Part shown: one piece after another, positions 33,069 through 41,311 of the stretch
Position numbering within the stretch: position 1 is the first letter of the stretch
Layout of the letters: each line of letters starts with the position of its first letter
From: Candidatus Aquidulcis sp.
Lineage (GTDB): Bacteria; Chloroflexota; Anaerolineae; UBA4142
Assembly: GCA_020723345.1 (NCBI GenBank)
Contig: DYJA01000047.1
Span: 1-49,072, forward strand
Direction of reading: 5' to 3'
DNA length: 49,072 nt
Made by a program: the position numbers and the translations under genes
The notes under the pieces: model-generated
Seen by the model: only the letters and a program-made list of their open reading frames with translations
Databases searched by the model: none
What the model was told of the DNA's origin: nothing

Positions 33069-34418
33069 ATGAAACACCTGACTGCATTGCGAATCGTCGT
33101 CGCGCTCGCGCTCGCCGCGCTTATCATCACCGCTTGCGCGACGCCAACCACTGCGCCCGCGCCAGCACCGACGACCGCGCCCGCCGCCGCGCCGACGACC
33201 GCACCCGCGGCGAAGCAAGTGACCTTGCGCTGGTTTATGCGCTGGGATCAAGCGCGCCTCGACGGCGTCGCCAAGCCGGTCATCGCCGCGTTCGAAAAAG
33301 AAAATCCCAACATCAAGATCGAAATCGAAAACATCGGCAGCGGCACCGAGTACTGGATCAAACTGCAAACGATGATCGCGGGCGGCACCGCGCCGGACGT
33401 GATCTATCCCGCCACGCACAACGCGTACGCGCTCGCCGCGAACGGCGCGCTGCTCTTCGTCGAAGATTTCGCCAAGCGCGACAAGATCGATCTGGCAAAG
33501 TACGAGCCGGGCGTACTCGATCTGTACAAGTACAACAACAAAGTCCACTGCCTGCCGATTGACAGCGCCGCCGTCGCGGTTTTCGTCAACAAGAACATGT
33601 TCGAAGCGGCGGGCATTCCCCTGCCCAAAGCCGGATGGACGTGGGACGATTATCTCGCGATCGCAAAGAAACTGACCAAGGACACGAACAACGACGGCAA
33701 GACCGATGTGTTCGGCGCCGATGTATGGACCTCGTACTGGCCCGTGATCGTCTGGAGCATGTCCGGGCACAATACGTTTGACGATCCGCGCAAGCCGACC
33801 AAGTTTTTGATGGACGACGCCGCGGTCGACGCGATCCAATGGCTGGGCGATCTGATCAACAAGCATCACGTCATGCCCAGCACCGCCGAGCGCGCGAACA
33901 TTGCCGATATGTTCCTCGCGGGCAAAGCCGGCATGCAAATCATCGGACACTGGCGCGTGCCGCAGTACATGACGATCAAAGATTTCAAATGGGACATCGT
34001 GCCGCTACCCAAGGGCAAGGCGCAAGTCAATCGCGCGGACGGCAGTTGCTTTGCGATCACCGCGCAATCCAAGAATCCCGAAGAAGCGTGGAAGTTCATC
34101 AAGTTCTTGTCGGGACCCGATTCGATGGGCGTCGGCTTGCTGTTGGATTTGCAACAGATGACGCCCGCGTTGATCGACTATCAAAAATCCGACCGCTTCC
34201 TCAAACCGGACAAATTGCCGGGCGTGGACAAGACCGGACTCTTGGCGGGCAAAGAAAATCTCTTCACGATGTACGATCCGATTCATCCGCTCTACGACGA
34301 AATCGCAACCGCCGAGAACGCGGAACTGGGCGAAGTGTGGAACGGCAAAGCCACCGCTAAAGAAGCCATCGGCCGCTTGACGCCCAAGATCAACGAGATT
34401 TTGAAGAAGGTCAAGTAA
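33069..34418 (+). CDS. Sugar ABC transporter substrate-binding lipoprotein (family 1)
   Basis: Protein of 449 residues with a signal peptide ending at lipobox IITAC, an Ala/Pro/Thr linker, and a type-I extracellular binding fold (AKQVTLRWFMRWDQARLD start, FEKENPNIKIEIENIGSG, GTAPDVIYPA). It captures the sugar outside and hands it to the two permeases. GAGGAGG lies 8 bases before the ATG. As is usual for importers with one membrane and many copies of binding protein, the gene is separated by a stable hairpin region. Confidence 0.92.
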   Translation: MKHLTALRIVVALALAALIITACATPTTAPAPAPTTAPAAAPTTAPAAKQVTLRWFMRWDQARLDGVAKPVIAAFEKENPNIKIEIENIGSGTEYWIKLQTMIAGGTAPDVIYPATHNAYALAANGALLFVEDFAKRDKIDLAKYEPGVLDLYKYNNKVHCLPIDSAAVAVFVNKNMFEAAGIPLPKAGWTWDDYLAIAKKLTKDTNNDGKTDVFGADVWTSYWPVIVWSMSGHNTFDDPRKPTKFLMDDAAVDAIQWLGDLINKHHVMPSTAERANIADMFLAGKAGMQIIGHWRVPQYMTIKDFKWDIVPLPKGKAQVNRADGSCFAITAQSKNPEEAWKFIKFLSGPDSMGVGLLLDLQQMTPALIDYQKSDRFLKPDKLPGVDKTGLLAGKENLFTMYDPIHPLYDEIATAENAELGEVWNGKATAKEAIGRLTPKINEILKKVK

Positions 34419-34428
34419 CGAATTCCTG

Positions 34429-34457
34429 GTAGGGGCGCAATTGAATTGCGCCCCTAC
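34429..34457. repeat. GTAGGGGCGC palindrome after the binding-protein gene
   Basis: 29-bp palindrome with 14-bp arms GTAGGGGCGCAATT and one central base, 10 bases after the TAA. Near-identical to the 38-bp palindrome at 40232-40269 and related to 29687-29762. Confidence 0.9.
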
Positions 34458-34471
34458 ACCGGAGAGCCACA

Positions 34472-37400
34472 ATGCGAAACCATTCTCGATCAGCGCTCGT
34501 GTCGCTTTCTGCAATCATCCTTTTTATTTTCGTCGCATGCACAACACCCAGCACTGTCACACCCAGCGCGACTCAGAGCGCGCCATCCAAATCGGAAGAA
34601 TTGCTCATCTGCAATTTCGAGAAAGATATTTCGATCTGGCAAGGTTATGCGCAGAGTACTGAAACCCAGGTCAAGCCGGGCGAGACGCCTCCTGCCGGGC
34701 ACATCAACGTGGGCAAGTTCCACGCGAAATATACCGATCGCTGGGTCAAGCCGATGCCGGGTTTTGTCGCGAGCAAGGATCAAGTCAAAGAAGGACAAAC
34801 CTCCGGCAAATGGGAAAACACCGTCGAGAATGATCGCCTCGTCGCGAGCAATATTCCACACGATTGGAGCGCGTACAAGTATCTGACGTTCTGGGCGTAC
34901 TCGGTTGCCGCGAACAAAGTCGCGATTGAACTCGTCGCGTACTCGGAACCCGAGCGCGCCGCCGAAGACAATTACTACAAACTCGAAGTCGTGATTGACT
35001 GGACGGGCTGGCGCAAATTCGAAATTCCGCTCAAAGAATTTACCGCGAATCGCAACCCGGTTGGCTGGCACAAAATTGATTACGTGAAAATCGCGTCGTC
35101 GGGCTGGAGCCACAACCCCAACCCAGGTACCGTTTTGTATTTCGACGCGATGAAATTGTCGAACCAGCGCACCGAATCCGAGGTGAAGATCGAACTGCCG
35201 AACAAGCATCCGAATCTTTTGCTGAACGCCGCGGAAATCGCCGCGATCAAAGAAAAGATCGCCAAGTACGCGTGGGCAAAGATCGCGTTCCAAAATATTT
35301 CGGCGAACGCGTTCGTCTGGTCAACGCGCAAGATCGTTTTGCCGGAGACCGGCGGCGGGTATTATCACGCTGGCGGCGAAGATTACGCGATCACGCAAGC
35401 GCATTACGATCTATCGAACGCCGCGCGCGATTTAGCGTTGACGTGGCAGTTGACCGGCGAACGCAAGTACGCCGACAAATCGAAAGAAATTTTGCTGGCG
35501 TACGCAAACAAGTATCTTGGTTATAAAATTCACGACAAAGACGGCAACATGGGCGACAAGGCGCGCGCAGGCGGACGCGCGACCGCGCAGGGCATCAACG
35601 AAGCGGCGTGGGTCATTCCAATCGCGTGGGCGTACGATTTAATTTACGATGTACTGTCGCAAGCCGAACGCGACCAAATCGCGAAAAACGTTTTGCGCCC
35701 GGCGGCGGAACTCTTGATGGCAAACAACGAGGGACGCCACAATCATCAATCGTGGTATAATGCCGGCATCGGCGTCATCGGTTTTGTGTTAGCCGACAAA
35801 GAGTACGTTGACCACGCCTTGAATAAAAAAGGCAGCGGCTTTTTCTATCAAATGAAAAACAGCGTCACGCCCGATGGCTTGTGGTACGAAGGTTCAATGC
35901 ACTACCAATTTTACGTGATGCAAGCATTGGGTCCGCTCGCGCAAGCCGCGTATCACGCCGGAATCGATTTCTACAAAGAGCCCGGCTACAAAGCGCTCTT
36001 CGATTTTCCGATTGTGTATGCCGATGCGACGCTGCGCTTGCCGGTGATCAACGACGGACGCGAAGTGTACTTGGGCGCGAATGATCGCAGCCGTTATTAC
36101 GAAGCGGCGTATCAACGATGGCACGACGCGCGATATGCAAATGTATTGCGCGCGAGCGACCGCGTCTCGCTCGAAGCGCTGATCTACGGCGTCGGCGAAT
36201 TGCCGCTCACGCAAACGTCGCCGTGGCGCAGCGCGGATTTCACCAGATCGGGCTTGGCGGTTTTGCGCGCGGGCAAAGATTTCAACGCCAAGCAAGTCGT
36301 TCTAAATTTCATGGGGTACGAAGGCGGACACAGTCATCCCGATCAACTCGGCATCGTCATTTCCGGTTTGGGGCGCGTGCTCGCGCCGGACGCCGGTTCG
36401 ATCAAGTACGAAGACCCGGTACACACCGGCTGGTACAAGCAATCGTTGTCGCACAACTTGATTGTCGTCGGCGAAAAATCGCAACAGCGCGCACCCGTCG
36501 GCACGCTCCAAGTTTTCGCGAGCGGAACCATCGCCCAAGTCGCGCGCGCGGCGACGACGAAATCGTACGGCAGCGTAAACCTCGCGCGCACGCTTTTGTT
36601 GAACGACGAATACCTGATCGACGTATTTCAAGCCGACAGCATCGCGGAAGAGACATTCGATTGGACGTACCACAACTACGGACGCTTTGCGACAGATCTG
36701 AAATTGTCGCCGACGACGCTGAACAAGAAAAATGGTTACGAGTACCTGAGCAATCCCACCGCGATCAAAACCGACGACGCGTGGCGCGCGGAATGGTTGC
36801 TCGCGTCCGATCAAAAAGTCCGCTTGTTCATGGCAGGCGCGCCCGGCACACAAGTGATCGCGGCGGAAGGATTGGTTGCCGCTCCGGTGGGCGATGAAAC
36901 GTCGCTCGAAAAAGTGCCGCTCGTGATCGCGCGGCGCAAAGCGAAAAGCGCGTCCTTCGTTTCGATCATCGAGCCGTACTCTGCCGCGCCGGCAATTAGC
37001 GCGATCACACCGCTCGTCGCGTCCGACGCGTTTGGATTGCAAATCACGCGCGGCAAGGCAAACGACACTTTGCTCTTTTCGAACACGCGCGGCGCGAAAA
37101 AGATCGGCGAGTACACTTTGGATGGCGGCGTCGCGTGGCTCACGCACAAGGACAGCGCGCTGCAAGCAATTTATCTGGGCGCGGGAACGCAACTCGCCAG
37201 CGCGACTTGGTCGGTCAACTTGGAATCCCTTGTCACCGGCGGCGACGCCGCGCCGTTGGGCATCCTCGTCGAACGCGTCGCGCCGAATCGGTGGATCGTC
37301 CGCAATGGCGGCGTCGCGGCGACACTCGCGCTGAACGGGCTCGTCAAAGGGAAAATCGAAGGGTACAAGTTGGACGAACAGGGCAAGCGCGGCGACAAGA

Positions 37401-37480
37401 TCGCGCCCATCGAAAGCGGCGATGGTTGGATTCGGTTCTTCTTGAATCCGCGCGCGGCGTACGAAATTGGTGAACAGTGA
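34472..37480 (+). CDS. Extracellular lipoprotein lyase: carbohydrate-binding-like, alginate-lyase-like and heparinase II/III domains
   Basis: Protein of 1002 residues. The signal peptide has lipobox cysteine C23 (IFVAC). A beta-sandwich domain (about 40-240) resembles a carbohydrate-binding module. It is followed by an alpha-toroid alginate-lyase-like domain (about 245-590) and a C-terminal beta-sandwich heparinase II/III domain. Likely catalytic elements are N-H in GRHNHQSWYN (about 421), tyrosines in DGLWYEGSMHYQFY (about 468-480) and GGHSHPDQ (about 618), matching the PL15/PL17-type plan. It would cut the polymer outside the cell before import. GGAG precedes the ATG. The final GEQ and TGA are from a GTGAACA heptamer repeat. 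Confidence 0.84.
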   Translation: MRNHSRSALVSLSAIILFIFVACTTPSTVTPSATQSAPSKSEELLICNFEKDISIWQGYAQSTETQVKPGETPPAGHINVGKFHAKYTDRWVKPMPGFVASKDQVKEGQTSGKWENTVENDRLVASNIPHDWSAYKYLTFWAYSVAANKVAIELVAYSEPERAAEDNYYKLEVVIDWTGWRKFEIPLKEFTANRNPVGWHKIDYVKIASSGWSHNPNPGTVLYFDAMKLSNQRTESEVKIELPNKHPNLLLNAAEIAAIKEKIAKYAWAKIAFQNISANAFVWSTRKIVLPETGGGYYHAGGEDYAITQAHYDLSNAARDLALTWQLTGERKYADKSKEILLAYANKYLGYKIHDKDGNMGDKARAGGRATAQGINEAAWVIPIAWAYDLIYDVLSQAERDQIAKNVLRPAAELLMANNEGRHNHQSWYNAGIGVIGFVLADKEYVDHALNKKGSGFFYQMKNSVTPDGLWYEGSMHYQFYVMQALGPLAQAAYHAGIDFYKEPGYKALFDFPIVYADATLRLPVINDGREVYLGANDRSRYYEAAYQRWHDARYANVLRASDRVSLEALIYGVGELPLTQTSPWRSADFTRSGLAVLRAGKDFNAKQVVLNFMGYEGGHSHPDQLGIVISGLGRVLAPDAGSIKYEDPVHTGWYKQSLSHNLIVVGEKSQQRAPVGTLQVFASGTIAQVARAATTKSYGSVNLARTLLLNDEYLIDVFQADSIAEETFDWTYHNYGRFATDLKLSPTTLNKKNGYEYLSNPTAIKTDDAWRAEWLLASDQKVRLFMAGAPGTQVIAAEGLVAAPVGDETSLEKVPLVIARRKAKSASFVSIIEPYSAAPAISAITPLVASDAFGLQITRGKANDTLLFSNTRGAKKIGEYTLDGGVAWLTHKDSALQAIYLGAGTQLASATWSVNLESLVTGGDAAPLGILVERVAPNRWIVRNGGVAATLALNGLVKGKIEGYKLDEQGKRGDKIAPIESGDGWIRFFLNPRAAYEIGEQ

Positions 37481-37514
37481 ACAGTAGACAGTGTTCAGTA
37501 TTCAGTTTTCAGAC
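37470..37514. repeat. GTGAACA heptamer hairpin carrying the lyase stop
   Basis: Left arm GTGAACA, GTGAACA, GTAGACA; right arm TTCAGTA, TTCAGTT, TTCAGA. The TGA (37478-37480) is read as ...CAG TGA in the second unit. The word is the same as at 12079-12146. Confidence 0.88.
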
Positions 37515-37538
37515 CGCAAGTTGACACAGAACACTGAG

Positions 37539-38138
37539 ATGAATGATTCTTACTCAACGCTCGAACGCAAACTGCTCACGCCCGCGCGGCGCGTCGCGCG
37601 GGCGTTGTTCGCGCCGATTGTGCGCGTCCTTGCCGCGCTGCGCGTCTCGCCGAACGCGGTCTCGTTCGCGCAAGTGATTCTCGGCGCGGTTGTCATCGCG
37701 CTGATGCCGACGCAGCCGCGCGTCGCGTTCGCGCTATTCGTCGTCGCGCTCGCGCTCGACGGACTGGACGGCGCGCTCGCGCGCGCGACAAACCGCGTCA
37801 CCAAATTCGGCGCGCTGTTCGATCAGTATTGCGATCACATTCGCGAAGTGACCATCATCGCCGGACTCGCGTGGCACGGCGCGCTCAACCCATTTCTCGC
37901 GGGAATGTACGGCGTGACGTACCCCGCGTTCAACCTTACGCTCTTCTTGTGTAACCATTACCGCGCGCCGCTGCCGTTCGCGATCAAATCGTATCTCGTT
38001 GTCTACCCCGCGCTGTTCGCGTACCTTTGGTTCGGTGTGAATGTGCTCGACGCGGCGGTCGCGCTTGCGATTGTGTTGATGGCACTCGCAATCGCGATTG
38101 GATTATGGCGATTGCGGCGCGTGATGGATCGCTCCTAA
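37539..38138 (+). CDS. CDP-alcohol phosphatidyltransferase family protein
   Basis: Membrane enzyme of about 199 residues that joins a CDP-linked donor to an alcohol in phospholipid synthesis. The family signature with the Mg2+-binding aspartates is complete: DGLDGALARATN followed by GALFDQYCDH. About six helices. The alcohol substrate (glycerol phosphate, inositol phosphate or other) cannot be told. The frame is open from 37491, but the first 16 residues come from the preceding repeat; the ATG at 37539 is preferred. The stop TAA is at the edge of an AATCATA-type repeat. Confidence 0.85.
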   Translation: MNDSYSTLERKLLTPARRVARALFAPIVRVLAALRVSPNAVSFAQVILGAVVIALMPTQPRVAFALFVVALALDGLDGALARATNRVTKFGALFDQYCDHIREVTIIAGLAWHGALNPFLAGMYGVTYPAFNLTLFLCNHYRAPLPFAIKSYLVVYPALFAYLWFGVNVLDAAVALAIVLMALAIAIGLWRLRRVMDRS

Positions 38139-38160
38139 ATCAGAAATCATAAATCTGAAA
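38136..38160. repeat. AATCAGA heptamer array at a stop codon
   Basis: Units AATCAGA, AATCATA, AATCTGA with a short AATT end. The TAA (38136-38138) overlaps its start. Confidence 0.65.
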
Positions 38161-38172
38161 TTCCCCTCCCCC

Positions 38173-38200
38173 TTGCCTTCCCCCTCGTTTCGACTATAAT
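38173..38200 (+). promoter_or_regulatory. Promoter of the secreted hydrolase, likely leaderless
   Basis: TTGCCT (38173-38178), 16 bp, TATAAT (38195-38200), then 7 bases to a GTG at 38208. The nominal ATG at 38199 overlaps the -10 box and would not be in the transcript. Confidence 0.6.
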
Positions 38201-38207
38201 GCCCCAC

Positions 38208-39416
38208 GTGAGAATTGTTCTGGTCAGCGCGTTGGGTTGCGCGCTCGCGCTCCTCGGTCTGCGCGGCTTGGCAACCGCCGCGTCTCCCGAATTCGCGACA
38301 ACTGTAACTCCAACGATCGCGCGCGCGACGCCAACGAATGGCGCGACGCAGACGCCGACAACGACAGCCACGATCACCGCGACGCGCGCGACGCTCACGC
38401 CAACGCCGACACGCAATCCGTTGCCGCTCGACGCGAACGCGCTGGCGATTGAAACGCTGCGCGCACGCAAGTACGACGGCGCTGGCATCAAGATCACGCG
38501 CGTCGTTCTGAGCAATGAGGCGTACCAGCAAGCCCTGATCGAATATTTTTCCGACGGCTTGCGAATTACGGGGACGATGAACGTGCCGCGCGGCATCGGT
38601 CCTTTTCCTGTCGTCATTCTCGATCACGGCTATTTCAAGCCCGCGGAATACAAGACCGGCGACGGAACAAGTCGCGCGGCGGACGCGTTCGCGCGGCGCG
38701 GCTATCTCACGATTGCGTCCGACTATCGCTGCTACGCCGGTTCGCAGTGCGGCGCGAATCCGCTCTACGTCGGCTACGCGATTGACGTACTGAATCTGCT
38801 CGCGCAAATTCCGTCGCTGCCCGACGCGGATCCCGCGCGCGTCGGCATTTGGGGGCACAGCATGGGCGGCGGCATTACGCTGCGCGTTCTCGCGGTGACA
38901 AACGACATCAAGGTCGCCGCGCTGTACGGCGCGCTGACCGGCGATGACGAAGTACATTATTGCTGGCTGAACGGCTGTCAGGTCGCATCGCTGCCGACGC
39001 CGGTCGCGCGCACATTGCAAGACGCGGAGGCGGACGCGCGGCTGTACTTTCCAACACCAGGCGCATCGAACAGCGCGATGGCACGTCTCCGCGACATTTT
39101 CGCGCGCTCGTCGCCGAGTCGGCATCTGCAATACTCGACGACGCCGCTGATCATTCATCACGGCGAAGCCGACGATACGGTGCCGCTGCAATGGTCGCTC
39201 GATCTTGCCGACGCGTTGCGCGCGCGCGGCAAAACAGCAGTGCTGTACACTTATCCGGGGCAAGGGCACGTTTTTGCGGGCTGGGGCTGGCAGTTGTTCA
39301 GCACGCGCACGCTCGCGTTCTTCGACGAGTTTCTCAATCCGCGCGCGGCGCGCGTCACGGTGGACAAGCGCGTGCTGCGGCAAGAACAAATCGCGTTAGA
39401 GGAAGCTGAAAGATGA
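38208..39416 (+). CDS. Secreted alpha/beta hydrolase (dienelactone-hydrolase-like / prolyl-oligopeptidase fold)
   Basis: Protein of about 402 residues with a signal peptide (VLVSALGCALALLGL), a long Thr/Pro/Ala linker and an alpha/beta-hydrolase domain. The nucleophile is the serine in GHSMGGG, and the acid and histidine are in HHGEADDTVP and PGQGHVF. It could be an esterase or peptidase acting outside the cell; substrate unknown. An ATG at 38199 is in frame, but it overlaps a TATAAT box, so the GTG at 38208 is the likelier start. The C-terminal EEAER and TGA are encoded by GAAAGAT words. Confidence 0.82.
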   Translation: MRIVLVSALGCALALLGLRGLATAASPEFATTVTPTIARATPTNGATQTPTTTATITATRATLTPTPTRNPLPLDANALAIETLRARKYDGAGIKITRVVLSNEAYQQALIEYFSDGLRITGTMNVPRGIGPFPVVILDHGYFKPAEYKTGDGTSRAADAFARRGYLTIASDYRCYAGSQCGANPLYVGYAIDVLNLLAQIPSLPDADPARVGIWGHSMGGGITLRVLAVTNDIKVAALYGALTGDDEVHYCWLNGCQVASLPTPVARTLQDAEADARLYFPTPGASNSAMARLRDIFARSSPSRHLQYSTTPLIIHHGEADDTVPLQWSLDLADALRARGKTAVLYTYPGQGHVFAGWGWQLFSTRTLAFFDEFLNPRAARVTVDKRVLRQEQIALEEAER

Positions 39417-39480
39417 AAGATGAAAGATGAAAGATGAAAGACAAGAAACGCTTTCATCTCTCGGCTCTCATCTTTCATCT
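39406..39480. repeat. GAAAGAT heptamer hairpin carrying the hydrolase stop
   Basis: Left arm with at least four exact GAAAGAT units; right arm of inverted ATCTTTC/CTCTCAT units (39461-39480). The hydrolase TGA (39414-39416) is read as GAA AGA TGA. The element extends to the ribosome-binding region of the SDR gene. Confidence 0.92.
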
Positions 39481-39494
39481 ATACGGAGAATTCT

Positions 39495-40232
39495 ATGGCA
39501 GACGAACGCATCGCAATCGTTACGGGAAGTTCCAAGGGGATCGGGCGCGGGATCGCGCAGCGACTCGCGCAAGACGACTACACTGTCGTCGTCAATTATC
39601 TGCGCGATTCCGGCGCGGCGCAGGAAACGCTCGCGCTCGCGCAGCCGCACACGCCACGCTCGCTTTCGATTCAAGCCGACGTCTCGATGCCGGAAGGCGC
39701 GAAGCGTTTGATTGACGAAACGCTAACGGTGTTCGGACATGTGGACGTGGTGGTCAACAACACGGGACCGTTCCTCGTCAAATCTGTTTTCGATACCGAG
39801 ATCGACGAATGGCGACGGACGATTGATGGCAATCTTTCCAGCGCGTTCTACTGCGCCAAGTACGTTCTGCCTTCGATGCGCGCGCGCAAGCGCGGCGTCA
39901 TCGTGAACATCGGCTCGCTCAACGTCGAGACGCTGCGCGGCGCGCCGACGACCGCGGCGTACAACGCGGCAAAATCGGGCGTGATCGTCTTGACGAAATC
40001 CATCGCGCGGAGCGAGGCGCGGTACGGCATTCGGTGCAACGCGGTCAACCCAGGTTTCATCGAAACGTACGCGACGACGGAGGCGGATCGCCGCGAGTTG
40101 CCCAGTCTCGTTCCGCTCGGTTCGCTCGGCGCGTCAGCGGACATCGGGGAGACGATTGCATTTCTGGTATCCGACAAAGCGCGCTACATCACCGGGGCAG
40201 TCATCAACGTCCACGGCGGGTTGTGGGTATAA
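39495..40232 (+). CDS. Short-chain dehydrogenase/reductase, second copy (FabG-like)
   Basis: SDR of 245 residues with TGSSKGIG, NNTGP in place of the usual NNAG, and a Ser/Tyr/Lys triad (NIGSLN, AYNAAKSG). CGGAG lies before the ATG. It is only distantly related to the SDR at 26690. Possible roles include a keto-sugar reductase for the uronate locus or a general 3-oxoacyl reductase; no evidence decides. The TAA overlaps the left edge of a perfect 38-bp palindrome. Confidence 0.87.
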   Translation: MADERIAIVTGSSKGIGRGIAQRLAQDDYTVVVNYLRDSGAAQETLALAQPHTPRSLSIQADVSMPEGAKRLIDETLTVFGHVDVVVNNTGPFLVKSVFDTEIDEWRRTIDGNLSSAFYCAKYVLPSMRARKRGVIVNIGSLNVETLRGAPTTAAYNAAKSGVIVLTKSIARSEARYGIRCNAVNPGFIETYATTEADRRELPSLVPLGSLGASADIGETIAFLVSDKARYITGAVINVHGGLWV

Positions 40233-40269
40233 ACCTGTAGGGGCGCAATTAATTGCGCCCCTACAGGTT
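40232..40269. repeat. Perfect 38-bp palindrome joining two convergent stop codons
   Basis: Half-site AACCTGTAGGGGCGCAATT, then its exact complement. The final A of the SDR stop TAA (40230-40232) is its first base and the first two bases of the ribY-like stop (40268-40270) are its last bases. It would form a 19-bp hairpin in both transcripts. Same family as 34429-34457. Confidence 0.95.
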
Positions 40270-41311
40270 ACGGCACGAATTTATTCGTGTACGCTTTGGT
40301 GATGTCGAACTCCGTCTTGATAAACCCCGCGTCTTTCAGAAATTTGTACGACGCCGCCCACGATGTCGGATCGACGTAACCCAGGTGCGGACTCTTCCAC
40401 AAATCAATCGTCGCGCGGAGAACCCCATCCGTCGTTTTGAGATTCGTGCCGCCCGCTTCGGGAATATTTTTCAGCGTGATCGCCAGCGCGTCCTCCGGCT
40501 TTTCAATCGAGTATTGAACCCCGCGCAACAACGCGGTCACTAGACCGCGGACCACTTGGGGCTTTTCGGCAATCGTTTTTTCATTCGTCACCAAACCAAT
40601 TCCCACCAAACGGCTGTAATCCGCGACACGAATCACGTTGATCTCTTTTCCCTGCAAACGCAACTGCACCGGTTCGTTATTCGCGTACCCGGCGACCGCG
40701 TCCACGATCCCTTGCGTCAGCGCGGCAACCTGCGCGAAACCAATGTCTTGCGCTTTGACATCGCTCTCCTTGAGATTCGCCTCGTACAACAACGCGCGCC
40801 AACCGGTGTACGTCGCGCCGAAAAATCCCGGCAAGCCAACTTTCTTTCCTGCCAGGTCTTGCGGCTTTTCGATTTTCTTGTCCTTGAATGAAACGACGAC
40901 AATCGGAAAGCCGTTGTAATAATTCGCGACGTAGACCAACGGAATATTTTGCGCGCGCGCCTGAATCACCATATCGCCACCGAGCATCGCAAAATCCGAT
41001 TGGTTCGCGCCGACCAATTTGACGCCGTCCACCTCAAAGCCCCAATTGAATTTTGGCTTGAGTCCCGCCTCCGCAAAATAACCCTTGCTTTCCGCGACGT
41101 ACCACGGCGCGAACTGCACGTTCGGAATGTACCCCATCACGACGCTGACTTCAGTCAAGCCGCCCGGCGCGGGCGCTGTCTTCGGCGACGCGGTGGTTGG
41201 AGCAGGCGCGGGCGTCGGCGCGGGTGGTTCAGGCGTTGGCGCGATCGAACACGCCGCAACCAGAACAACCAGCAATACTACGAAAACGACGTGATACCAT
41301 TTAGTTTTCAT
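40268..41311 (-). CDS. ribY: Riboflavin-type ABC transporter substrate-binding lipoprotein (NMT1/SsuA/THI5-like)
   Basis: Protein of 347 residues with lipobox VLVAAC, a Pro/Thr/Ala linker and an NMT1-like binding domain (GLTEVSVVMGYIPNVQFAPWYVAESKGY split over strands 1-2, GANQSDFAMLGGD). The first gene of its operon is preceded by an FMN riboswitch, so the likely cargo is riboflavin or a precursor rather than thiamine pyrimidine or sulfonate. This is the RibXY arrangement predicted for Chloroflexota. The frame is open upstream, but GGAGG and the signal peptide fix the ATG at 41311, overlapping the permease stop (ATGA). The symbol is assigned by context and family. Confidence 0.8.
   Translation of the reverse strand: MKTKWYHVVFVVLLVVLVAACSIAPTPEPPAPTPAPAPTTASPKTAPAPGGLTEVSVVMGYIPNVQFAPWYVAESKGYFAEAGLKPKFNWGFEVDGVKLVGANQSDFAMLGGDMVIQARAQNIPLVYVANYYNGFPIVVVSFKDKKIEKPQDLAGKKVGLPGFFGATYTGWRALLYEANLKESDVKAQDIGFAQVAALTQGIVDAVAGYANNEPVQLRLQGKEINVIRVADYSRLVGIGLVTNEKTIAEKPQVVRGLVTALLRGVQYSIEKPEDALAITLKNIPEAGGTNLKTTDGVLRATIDLWKSPHLGYVDPTSWAASYKFLKDAGFIKTEFDITKAYTNKFVP

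Noticed and set aside
39406-39480. CRISPR array or VNTR-type phase-variation tract
   Set aside because: Units are 7 bp with no spacers and the arms are inverted to each other. They lie at a 3' end, not in a position that would switch expression by slippage at a start.
40268-41311. Nitrate/sulfonate/thiamine-precursor importer
   Set aside because: The family alone allows these, but the FMN riboswitch in front of the operon makes flavin transport the better reading.
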